Source: an uncultured Bacteroidales bacterium (GTDB taxonomy: Bacteria > Bacteroidota > Bacteroidia > Bacteroidales > F082). Taken from it: DNA of 52,614 bases. The notes beneath the pieces are model-generated. The model saw only the letters and a list, made by a program, of their open reading frames with translations, was not told the DNA's origin and ran no database searches. The stretch covers positions 1 to 52,614 of the forward strand of contig CAJOIS010000031.1 of assembly GCA_905234645.1 (NCBI GenBank). Direction: 5' to 3'. Position 1 is the first letter of the stretch; each line of letters opens with the position of its first letter. Below, one piece after another: positions 17,033 to 24,538 of this stretch. The position numbers and the translations under genes were made by a program.

Positions 17033-19042
17033 ATGAAAAAAGTACTTTTACTTTCGTTGAGCCTTGTTTTAGGCTTCAGTGCTTTTGCACAACAGCGTGT
17101 GGCCAAGAATGACGTCCGGTCAGCTCAGGCCAGCGCCCAGAAAGTCCTGGTTGGTAAGGATGCTCCTGTGGCCTCTTCCGCCCAGTTCGCTCCTCAAACC
17201 GCCAAGAGCGTTGTCGTTAACAGGTATCAGGACGTGCTTGAATACGCCGAGACCATGTTGACCTACTACGACCTCCAGTCGAACCAGTTCGTTGCCAACC
17301 GTATGTATCAGTTGCCCGACGGTAGCGTTGCCGTGACTGCCACCATGTCACACGAAAACAACCAAACCGCTTCTGACCGCGGTACGGGTTACAACTTCTA
17401 CAGAGAAGGTGAATGGCAAGATGAGCCGGAAGAGCGCGTCGAGCCCTTCAAGACCGGTTGGCCTTCCATCGCCCAGTGGGGTGAAAATGGTGAAATCCTC
17501 CTCTCCCACGGCGGTGGCCACATGCAGTGCTTCACCAGAGAAGTTGCCGGTGAAGGCGAATGGGTCAACATGGGCCCCCTCCCGGATTACCCGGAAGGCT
17601 ATCCTTACAACGAGTATCCCACCTGGCCGAGAGTGATCACCTGCGGTGACAACCACAACGTCATCATCGCCGTTGCTGCCCTCCAGCACTCCATCAGCTC
17701 CGATGAATCTGATGTCCGCACCGTGATGTTTCGTTCGGAAGATGCCATCAACTGGACCGTCAGCTACAGCCTCCTTGAAGAATACGGCTATGAGACGGGT
17801 GCCTTCTCCGCCGACGACTATGCCCTGGCTGCCAACGGCCACACCGTCGCCATCCTCTACTCGGGCTGCCTCACCAACAGCGTTTGGATGTTCAAGTCGA
17901 CCGACGACGGTTTGACCTGGAACACCACCAAAGTTTGGGAAGACCCGTACGAAGGTGCCGACTGGGATGACATGGACTTTTGGTTTGAAGACACTCTGTT
18001 CAAGCCCATGAACGGCTCTATCGTTGTCGACAAGGACAATATTGTCCACGTGGCTCTCAACGTGTTCGAAATGGCCCGTCTCGAAGGTCAAGACCCGGGT
18101 TATTACACCCATTGGTCTGGCCGTCAAGTCGATGGTATCATCTATTGGAACGACACACAAGGTCCCCTTACCGACACCAATCACGATGAATATATCGGCA
18201 CCGTCTACGAAGAGCACTTTGCTACTCCCCATCAGGCTCATGCCGCACGTCTCTGGTGGCCCGTCCCCGATGATCCTGGCTATGTCCACATGATTCCCGA
18301 CTCCACCAAATGGATCGGCTTCATCCCGATGTACGAAGGCATTAGTTGGGAAAATGGCAAGTACTACAGTGGTAATGACTATTCCCACAAATTTTATGGT
18401 GCTTCCGGTCACCCGGCTCTTGCCGTTGACCCCCACGGCAACCTCGCCTGCGCTTATTCAACGCCTTGCACAAAACAAGAGAACGAAACTGACCCGTACT
18501 ATAAGAGACACATCTATGTCAGCTATCGCAATGTTGACAAAGGATATTGGGAGCAAATCGTTGACGATATTACAGATCCTGAAGAAATTTTCGAATTGAG
18601 TGGCTCCGAAAACACGTTCACCATGAGCGCACCCAACTCGGTCAACCCGGGTGAATACTGGTTCGGTTTCCAAAGCGACCAAGAGGTCGGTTTCTACTGG
18701 GGCTCCAATGCTTCCCAGACCTCTGGCACCGACAACGGCATCTCCGTCGTCAAGGTGATCGCCGACCCCGATATGGTCAGCGTTCCCGAGAGCACCGAGG
18801 CTGTTGACGTGATCTACGGCATCTATCCTAACCCCGCCACTGACTATGTGATCGTGAAGTCGGCCATGGACGCCGAGGCTAACATCAGCATCTTCAACCT
18901 CGTCGGCCAGTGCGTGAAGAGCTTCAGCAAGAGCCTGAAGTTAGGTGAAAACGCCATCAGCATCGACCTCCAGAGCGGCATCTACTTCTGCAACATCGAA
19001 GCCAACGGCTTCACCAAGACCATCAAGTTCGTTGTGAAGTAA
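17033..19042 (+). CDS. T9SS-secreted sialidase-like propeller protein, paralog 1
   Basis: Secreted protein of 669 residues of unknown activity. A signal peptide ends at FSAFA-QQ. The body is rich in Asp-box-like turns (KSTDDGLTWNTT; RSEDAINWTVS), as in exo-sialidase-type beta-propellers, but no complete sialidase active site was recognised, so a binding or unknown enzymatic role is as likely. The last 75 residues form a T9SS type A sorting domain (GIYPNPATDYVIV ... SGIYFCNIEANG ... IKFVVK). It is followed by a strong terminator and a paralogous gene at 19217 with the same order of parts, so the two arose by tandem duplication. Confidence 0.8.
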   Translation: MKKVLLLSLSLVLGFSAFAQQRVAKNDVRSAQASAQKVLVGKDAPVASSAQFAPQTAKSVVVNRYQDVLEYAETMLTYYDLQSNQFVANRMYQLPDGSVAVTATMSHENNQTASDRGTGYNFYREGEWQDEPEERVEPFKTGWPSIAQWGENGEILLSHGGGHMQCFTREVAGEGEWVNMGPLPDYPEGYPYNEYPTWPRVITCGDNHNVIIAVAALQHSISSDESDVRTVMFRSEDAINWTVSYSLLEEYGYETGAFSADDYALAANGHTVAILYSGCLTNSVWMFKSTDDGLTWNTTKVWEDPYEGADWDDMDFWFEDTLFKPMNGSIVVDKDNIVHVALNVFEMARLEGQDPGYYTHWSGRQVDGIIYWNDTQGPLTDTNHDEYIGTVYEEHFATPHQAHAARLWWPVPDDPGYVHMIPDSTKWIGFIPMYEGISWENGKYYSGNDYSHKFYGASGHPALAVDPHGNLACAYSTPCTKQENETDPYYKRHIYVSYRNVDKGYWEQIVDDITDPEEIFELSGSENTFTMSAPNSVNPGEYWFGFQSDQEVGFYWGSNASQTSGTDNGISVVKVIADPDMVSVPESTEAVDVIYGIYPNPATDYVIVKSAMDAEANISIFNLVGQCVKSFSKSLKLGENAISIDLQSGIYFCNIEANGFTKTIKFVVK

Positions 19043-19064
19043 TACCATTCTAAAGGTTAATTAC

Positions 19065-19098
19065 AAAAAAAGGAGGCCCGAAGGCCTCCTTTTTTTTG
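19065..19098 (+). terminator. Strong terminator after T9SS propeller gene 1
   Basis: AAGGAGGCC, a CGAA tetraloop and GGCCTCCTT, followed by eight T and preceded by seven A. Confidence 0.95.
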
Positions 19099-19145
19099 TG
19101 CAAAAAAAAAAAAACCAAAAGCACTTGCATTTAAGAAATAATAAT

Positions 19146-19153
19146 TATTTTTG
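19146..19153 (+). promoter_or_regulatory. -7 promoter box for second T9SS propeller gene
   Basis: TATTTTTG lies 63 bases before the ATG at 19217, similar in leader length to its paralog. Confidence 0.6.
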
Positions 19154-19216
19154 TCCAAATTTTTTCCACAAAAACAAACAACCAATCAACTCAATTACTA
19201 ATTAAAACCATTCAAA

Positions 19217-21181
19217 ATGAAAAAGTTATTTACTTTAGCATTGGCCTTGCTGGTTGCCACTGTCGGCTTCTCGCAAGTGCAGAAAAAATCGATGCCGAGA
19301 TACGACATCAGAAAGGACATGACTGCTATTCAACAAGCCCCAAGAACGCAAGGCACGATTGAATACGCCGAAAGCACACCTACAATGACCTCTACCAGAG
19401 ATATTGTCTATGGTGAGATGGACTACACCTACTATGACTGGCAGACCAACCACGCCGCCATCAACAGAACCATTGTTTGGCCCGATGGAAAAGTGAACTT
19501 TGCTTTCACCTATGCCGGCACCTCCAATTTCACCGACCGTGGTACTGCCATCGGCACCTATGACATCAACACCGACGAATGGACCCCTTCGGATGGTCGT
19601 GTCGAGAACGAAAAGACCGGTTTCGGCTCCATCGCCCGCTACAAAGAAAACGGTATCGTTGTGGCCGCTCACACCGCTTCCGACACCAAGGTTTACATCA
19701 TTGACGACAAGGACAACATGACGCCCAACAGCGTTCCTGCCGTCCTCAACATCGGCACCGACGTCTACACCCACCCCTGTGTGATGACTTCTGGTCCCAA
19801 CCGCGACATCATCCACATGGTTTGCTCTGAATTCGATGACGGCGATCCTGACGGAAACGGCATCGAGCATGGTATCAGATACTATCGTTCAACCGATGGT
19901 GAAAACTGGGACATCACCTGCCTCGAGCTTCCCTATCTCACAATCGATTACGGCACCGAACATGGCGGTAACTGCTATTATTGGATGGAGACCACTGAAG
20001 ACAACTGCCTCGCTCTTGTCATCAACACGGGCAATACCGACGGCATGGTGCTCTACAGCTATGACGATGGTAATACCTGGGAAAGAAAAGTTTACTTCCA
20101 CGATCCCTGCCCTGGCGTCGAAGTTGAAGAATCGTTCTTCTATCCCCGCTGGACTTCCGCCCTTTGGAACGACGACATGGAACTGATGATGGCCTACGAG
20201 ATTAATGGCAGTTCCCACTCTGGCACTTATAACAAGGTAGGTGGCGGCTGCGCTTTCTGGAGCGAATACTTGCCCTACCGTGGCACTACTGTGGAATGGG
20301 GCTTCGACCCGAACAACCCGATGCCTCCTACTCCCGGGCAACCCTTCATCATGGACTCCGCCTATCTCTTTGAAGACATCTATGGCGCATGGTGCATGTG
20401 GAGCGAACCCACGCACGACATGCTGCCAGAATACTTTGGCTATTTCTTCAACGTGGACGAAGACGGCAATTGGGAAGATCCCTTTGCTGAGGAATGGGAA
20501 ACCGAGTTCCATTTCATTGAAGGTGGTTCTCTTTCTCCTATTGGAAATCATGGTTCCTACAACGCTGGTTCAGCCATGCAGCCTGTCCTTTGCAAGGTGA
20601 ACGGCAACGACAACGAACTGGTAACCGTTTGGTGCTTCTTGGATGACGAGAACAGCCTCAATGACATGTTCTACTTCAAGCTCTTTGCCGCCTATTCTTG
20701 TGATGCTGGTTTGAGTTGGAGCCATCCGGTGAACCTCGTTGCAGGTGAATTCGAATTCACGTACAACGAAATGGTCTATCCTCAAGCTGCCGTGATTGGC
20801 AACACCCTCATCGTTGCCGCCCAAGTCGACAGCGATCCAGGTACCACCGTCATCTCCTCTTCTGAAGACGGTAATCCAGACGACAATGTATGGCTGGGCT
20901 ATACCTTCGACATCACCGACCTGTTCTCATGGTACGATGGCATGCCTGAGGTTGGCAACAACCACAACGTTCACATGGACATCTATCCTAACCCCGCCGT
21001 TGACCAACTCAACGTCACCCTCAGCCAGAACGCTGAGATCGTGATCTACAACATCATGGGTCAAAAGGTGATGAGCCAGGAAGGCTTTGCTGGTGCCAAC
21101 AGCATCAACATCGACAACCTGACCAGCGGCATCTACTTCGTGAACGCCGGTTCCGACACCCAGAAGTTCATCGTGAAGTAA
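19217..21181 (+). CDS. T9SS-secreted sialidase-like propeller protein, paralog 2
   Basis: Secreted protein of 654 residues, paralog of the preceding gene. Signal peptide ends near VGFSQ. Shared features with paralog 1 include a DRGT segment after the first strands, an EKTGFGSIARYKENG segment, Asp-box-like turns (YRSTDGENWDIT; YSYDDGNTWERK) and a T9SS type A sorting domain (DIYPNPAVDQLNV ... SGIYFVNAG ... KFIVK). The middle diverges, so substrate or ligand may differ. Function is unknown. It has its own promoter and a terminator nearly identical in core to that of paralog 1. Confidence 0.8.
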   Translation: MKKLFTLALALLVATVGFSQVQKKSMPRYDIRKDMTAIQQAPRTQGTIEYAESTPTMTSTRDIVYGEMDYTYYDWQTNHAAINRTIVWPDGKVNFAFTYAGTSNFTDRGTAIGTYDINTDEWTPSDGRVENEKTGFGSIARYKENGIVVAAHTASDTKVYIIDDKDNMTPNSVPAVLNIGTDVYTHPCVMTSGPNRDIIHMVCSEFDDGDPDGNGIEHGIRYYRSTDGENWDITCLELPYLTIDYGTEHGGNCYYWMETTEDNCLALVINTGNTDGMVLYSYDDGNTWERKVYFHDPCPGVEVEESFFYPRWTSALWNDDMELMMAYEINGSSHSGTYNKVGGGCAFWSEYLPYRGTTVEWGFDPNNPMPPTPGQPFIMDSAYLFEDIYGAWCMWSEPTHDMLPEYFGYFFNVDEDGNWEDPFAEEWETEFHFIEGGSLSPIGNHGSYNAGSAMQPVLCKVNGNDNELVTVWCFLDDENSLNDMFYFKLFAAYSCDAGLSWSHPVNLVAGEFEFTYNEMVYPQAAVIGNTLIVAAQVDSDPGTTVISSSEDGNPDDNVWLGYTFDITDLFSWYDGMPEVGNNHNVHMDIYPNPAVDQLNVTLSQNAEIVIYNIMGQKVMSQEGFAGANSINIDNLTSGIYFVNAGSDTQKFIVK

Positions 21182-21201
21182 TTCACCTGAATCTTGTAAA
21201 C

Positions 21202-21233
21202 AAAAAAGGAGGCCTTCGGGTCTCCTTTTTTTT
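21202..21233 (+). terminator. Terminator after T9SS propeller gene 2
   Basis: AAGGAGGCC, TTCG tetraloop, GGTCTCCTT with one G-T pair, then eight T. The stem sequence matches the terminator at 19065, as expected if it was duplicated with the gene. Confidence 0.92.
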
Positions 21234-21248
21234 GTGCTTTGCTATGCG

Positions 21249-22226
21249 TCATTGCGCCTTGCGACTCGTTACAATGTCACGCGCCAAATACACTGCCTTG
21301 CGGTAAGAATCGGGCGAAGCCGTGTTCGTATTGACAATGTCGAAGGCAGGGCCATGCATAGGTGCAGTGCACACCACTGGTAAGCCCGCCCAATAGTAGG
21401 CACTGCCTCCAAAAGCCATCAGCTTAAGCGGGAAGACACCTTGGTCGTAATACATAGCCAACACCGCGTCATACTTTTTCCACTGCCCGTTGACGAACAG
21501 CTGCGACACTGTAAAGGGTCCGAAAGTCATCAGGCCCTTGCGCTGGGCTTCGCCAACGGCCTTCAGCACCTTGTCGTCGCCATCCACCGTGACATGGGGA
21601 TTGAAGCCCATCACGGCAATCTTCGGCGCATTGATGCCAAAGTCTTTCTTCAACGCCTCCGACAAGGTGGCCAACTTGCTGACAAGGAAAGTGCTGTCGA
21701 TCTGGGCAAGCGCCTTCTCCAGAGGTAGGTCATCAGTGGCCAAGGCGATGCGCATCATGTCGTTCACCATCAGACGCAAAGGCTGAGTGTCCTTGAAATG
21801 CGAGAAAAGGTAATTCAGGTTGCTCTGAGCTACTATTGGACTGTCGGGAGCCATCACCAAGGCATCGACGAGGCCATTGCGCAGGTCCTCGACCGCCTTC
21901 TTCATCGACACCACCGACATCTCTGCAGAGAGTTCCGTAGCCGCTCCTGGCTCGATCTTCAACTCGTTCTCAACGATATTGATGATGTTGAACTTGCCCG
22001 TTCCGGCTTGCCTGACATCACGGGTCAAGGCATAATTCGGGGATTCCATGCCGAAATTCTTCTTGTAGTAGGCAAACGCCTTCGACTGGCCATACAAGAT
22101 GGGCGTCAGCATTTCGAACATACGGGCATCGGAGAAGGTCTTCAACATGACTTCATAGCCGATACCATTGAAGTCGCCATGGCTCAACGCCACTCGCGGC
22201 AATTGGTGAGTAGGGGCATCTTGCAT
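21249..22226 (-). CDS. pdxA: Divergent PdxA-like protein lacking two metal-ligand histidines
   Basis: PdxA oxidises 4-phosphohydroxy-L-threonine in pyridoxal phosphate synthesis using NAD and a divalent metal. The 325-residue protein is clearly of this family: HGDFNGIGYEV at the N-terminus, GFNPHVT in the middle, MYYDQGVFPLK and MHGPAFDIV near the end. In E. coli PdxA the metal is held by His166, His211 and His266. Here the segment ATDDLP has Asp for the first, GFNPH keeps the second, and YYDQG has Tyr for the third; the substrate motif GHTE is SHFK. It may therefore be inactive in the classical reaction or have a new one. ATG 22226 is preferred over a TTG nine bases upstream. Confidence 0.8.
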   Translation of the reverse strand: MQDAPTHQLPRVALSHGDFNGIGYEVMLKTFSDARMFEMLTPILYGQSKAFAYYKKNFGMESPNYALTRDVRQAGTGKFNIINIVENELKIEPGAATELSAEMSVVSMKKAVEDLRNGLVDALVMAPDSPIVAQSNLNYLFSHFKDTQPLRLMVNDMMRIALATDDLPLEKALAQIDSTFLVSKLATLSEALKKDFGINAPKIAVMGFNPHVTVDGDDKVLKAVGEAQRKGLMTFGPFTVSQLFVNGQWKKYDAVLAMYYDQGVFPLKLMAFGGSAYYWAGLPVVCTAPMHGPAFDIVNTNTASPDSYRKAVYLARDIVTSRKAQ

Positions 22227-22247
22227 AGTTATCAATTTTTTATTAAG

Positions 22248-22281
22248 CTGAATTTCAACGTGAAATCAGCCTTCAAAGTTA
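22248..22281 (-). promoter_or_regulatory. Promoter box and leader hairpin of pdxA-like gene
   Basis: On the minus strand TAACTTTG (22274-22281) is followed by CTGATTTCACGTTGAAATTC-type hairpin sequence at 22248-22269, where CTGA.TTTCA pairs with TGAAA.TCAG. The hairpin would sit at the 5' end of the leader and may stabilise or regulate the mRNA. Confidence 0.5.
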
Positions 22282-22319
22282 AACAATAAAATAAATAAAC
22301 AAGAAAAAAGCGGTGTTTT

Positions 22320-23633
22320 TTACGAAAAAAGTGCTTTTTCGAAGCCTTGCATGATGATTTTCGTTGCCCCAACCTGCGACTCAAGATAACGTCGGCAAGT
22401 CGCGGAAGACTGCACATAAAACGCCTCATCGTCCATCAGGCGTAGCACCGTCGCTTCCAATTCGGTGGCATTGTGGATAGGAAAAGCGCCCTGCAAGGCC
22501 ACCAAATCCACGGCCTCCTTGAAGCTTGTGTATTTCGGCCCGAAAATCACAGGACAGCCAAAAGTGACGGGTTCCTGTATGTTGTGGATGTTCACGCCAA
22601 AGCCGCCACCGATATACACGAAGCGCGCATACTGGTATAGCTGGGAAAGGATGCCGATGGTATTGATGATTAAGACTTGTTTCGGTCGGCCCTTCGACCC
22701 TTCGACAGGCTCAGGGCTCAGGAACCTCGATTCAGCATCCAATTCAGTATAGCATTGGCTGTCGGGGAACGCAGTCTTGATTTGTGCTATATGGCTGTCG
22801 GAGATGTCGTGGGGGGCTATGATAAGGCAGTAGTCTTCAGGCAAACGAGATACAAATGTCGTCCAAAGACGTTCGTCGGGCGGCCAGGTGCTGCCTGCAA
22901 TGATGCACTTGCGCCCATTGATGAATCGCTCCACCTCGAGAAAAGGCTTGGCCTGTTCCGCAATGGCCGCCACACGGTCGAAGCGCGTGTCGCCACACAC
23001 CGTGACGTTGTCCATGCCATGCCGCGTAAGTAGTTCAGCCGTCGTCTCATCCTGCACGTAGAAATGGTCCACCGTCTTCAGTTGTTTGCGGAACCATGCG
23101 CCATACCAGCGGAAGAAATAGCTGTCGGGCTTGAGGATGAGAGCAATGTAGAACAGCGGTATGTCAGCCTCTTCCAAAGCCTTCATGTAGTTGAACCAGA
23201 ACTCGTACTTGATGAAATACGCCGCCACAAAATGATGACGCTCCACCCATGCCTTGGCATGTCGTGGCGTGTCGGTAGGCAGATAAAGGACCTCGTCGGC
23301 CAAGGGATAGTTCTTGCGCACTTCATACCCAGAAGGGGAAAAGAAAGACAACAATATCTTATATTCGGGATGTGCCTGCTTTATGGCCTCAATGACAGGT
23401 CTGCCTTGCTCAAACTCTCCTAGCGAGGCGGCGTGAAACCAAATCCAATTGGATGAATCAGGAGCCTGAGCTTGTCGAAGAGCCGGTTCGATATTTGTCG
23501 TCCTTTCGACAGGCTCAAGGGCCTTAGTCTTACGACCTTCAACCCATTGCTTTGCCTTGGCGTTGCCCAATAAGGCCGCCAGCCGCACACCAAGCGAATA
23601 AAGACATACACCTATGGTATAGAGAATGCGCAC
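22320..23633 (-). CDS. waaA: Kdo transferase WaaA with two translated palindromic repeats
   Basis: Membrane-associated transferase that adds 3-deoxy-D-manno-octulosonate to lipid A in lipopolysaccharide synthesis. The 437-residue protein has an N-terminal anchor (about 3-22), the catalytic-base segment HAASLGEFEQGRP (about 67-79), KYEFWFNY, and IGGGFGVNIHNIQEP in the donor domain. Two stretches are alien to the family: residues about 37-60 (ALEPVERTT ... ALRQAQAP) and about 302-317 (LSPEPVEGSKGR). Both are encoded by TTCGACAGGCTCAGG-type repeats and fall in loops between conserved blocks, so the enzyme is probably still active. Start is GTG 23633, five bases after the stop of the upstream gene. 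Conserved sites are otherwise intact. Confidence 0.92.
   Translation of the reverse strand: MRILYTIGVCLYSLGVRLAALLGNAKAKQWVEGRKTKALEPVERTTNIEPALRQAQAPDSSNWIWFHAASLGEFEQGRPVIEAIKQAHPEYKILLSFFSPSGYEVRKNYPLADEVLYLPTDTPRHAKAWVERHHFVAAYFIKYEFWFNYMKALEEADIPLFYIALILKPDSYFFRWYGAWFRKQLKTVDHFYVQDETTAELLTRHGMDNVTVCGDTRFDRVAAIAEQAKPFLEVERFINGRKCIIAGSTWPPDERLWTTFVSRLPEDYCLIIAPHDISDSHIAQIKTAFPDSQCYTELDAESRFLSPEPVEGSKGRPKQVLIINTIGILSQLYQYARFVYIGGGFGVNIHNIQEPVTFGCPVIFGPKYTSFKEAVDLVALQGAFPIHNATELEATVLRLMDDEAFYVQSSATCRRYLESQVGATKIIMQGFEKALFS
22687..22732. repeat. TTCGACAGGCTCAGG repeat inside waaA, copy near the 3' half
   Basis: Contains CCCTTCGACAGGCTCAGGG (22698-22716) with a partial second unit on each side. 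It keeps the waaA frame open and is translated as LSPEPVEGSKGR. Confidence 0.88.
23461..23526. repeat. Inverted pair of TTCGACAGGCTCAGG repeats inside waaA
   Basis: GAGCCTGAGCTTGTCGAAG (left) and CTTTCGACAGGCTCAAGGG (right) are inverted copies about 20 bases apart. Read on the minus strand they encode residues about 37-60 of WaaA, between VEGRK and the WIWFHAASLGE block. Confidence 0.88.
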
Positions 23634-23638
23634 TCCTA

Positions 23639-24451
23639 TTAATTATAATAGTAAATCTCGGGCTGGCGCTGATAGGTCGGGATGTTCCAGCTGACGCGGA
23701 TGCCATAGTAGAAGTCGTTGTAACGCTTCTTGGGGTCGGTGGGACCCACAGGCTCCATCACGCCCGTCTCGGGGTTGGTGAACACACGGAAGTCATAGTC
23801 GCGGAAATCGCGCGTGCGGGCGTAGGTCATTTCGAGGGCTATGGAGAGGTTGAGCAAACGGGTGTCGCTGAGGTAGAGATAACCCGTCTCAAAATGCAAT
23901 GCCGCGCCACCACGCATGCGGTCGTAGCCGTATTGATAGTCGCCTTCCACAACATAGGGCGTGTTGAGCATCGTCTCCTGGAAATCGACACGGATACGGT
24001 TGCGAAGAAAGCCCGCACCGCCTTGCACGAAGAATCCGCTATTGGGATTGCGGCCGTAGGGGAACAGCTTGCCCACTTCGGCAAGCAGAAGCATACCGCG
24101 TTGGTCGATGGCCAGTTCGCTCATGCTGCCACTACCACCGATGATTTCACCGTCTACGGTGGTGATGCCCTCGCCAAAAATAGAGATACGATCACCCTTA
24201 ACCTTGTTGCCGAAAACGAGGCTACCTATGGCAGAAAACAACCAGTTGGAACCTGTCTTGTAGACGAAGCCACCACCCAACGTGTTCGTGAGACCATACA
24301 TGTCTTTCGTGTCCATGGCAGGCAACTCCAAGGCATAGGTCACCTGAAACATGGCCACGGGAACGGGGTCTTTCATAATGTCTTTCCCAGACTGTGCGGA
24401 AAGACGGCACACCATAGCCAACAAAAGGAAAGGTATAATTACTTTGCGCAT
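23639..24451 (-). CDS. Predicted outer-membrane beta-barrel protein, unknown function
   Basis: Exported protein of 270 residues. A signal peptide (FLLLAMVCRLSAQ) is followed by alternating hydrophobic strands with many Gly and aromatic residues (GGGFVYKTGSNWLFSAIGSLVFG; GYLYLSDTRLLNLSIALEMTYAR) and a C-terminus rich in aromatics (EIYYYN), all consistent with a small outer-membrane barrel. No family was recognised. ATG 24451 is chosen because it gives the signal peptide and lies downstream of the promoter; the frame is open further upstream on the opposite side of the divergent promoter, which is accidental. Directly upstream of waaA and probably in one operon with waaA. Confidence 0.72.
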   Translation of the reverse strand: MRKVIIPFLLLAMVCRLSAQSGKDIMKDPVPVAMFQVTYALELPAMDTKDMYGLTNTLGGGFVYKTGSNWLFSAIGSLVFGNKVKGDRISIFGEGITTVDGEIIGGSGSMSELAIDQRGMLLLAEVGKLFPYGRNPNSGFFVQGGAGFLRNRIRVDFQETMLNTPYVVEGDYQYGYDRMRGGAALHFETGYLYLSDTRLLNLSIALEMTYARTRDFRDYDFRVFTNPETGVMEPVGPTDPKKRYNDFYYGIRVSWNIPTYQRQPEIYYYN

Positions 24452-24502
24452 AACGATTCGTTTTTTATTGAACGAGCAAATGCTGGTTTTAGTATTGCGC
24501 CG

Positions 24503-24520
24503 CAAAAATACGTATTTTTG
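24503..24520. promoter_or_regulatory. Palindromic divergent promoter, two mirror-image -7 boxes
   Basis: CAAAAATACGTATTTTTG is a perfect 18-base palindrome. Its right half is TATTTTTG for the M16 peptidase (plus) and its left half is the same box for the outer-membrane-protein/waaA operon (minus). The two boxes are separated by two bases, so firing should be mutually exclusive. Confidence 0.75.
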
Positions 24521-24538
24521 CATGCAATTAATCGAGAA

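Noticed and set aside
23552-24538. Upstream extension of the M16 peptidase frame by over 300 codons
   Set aside because: It runs antisense to the outer-membrane protein gene and crosses a divergent promoter; the peptidase fold begins at 24539.
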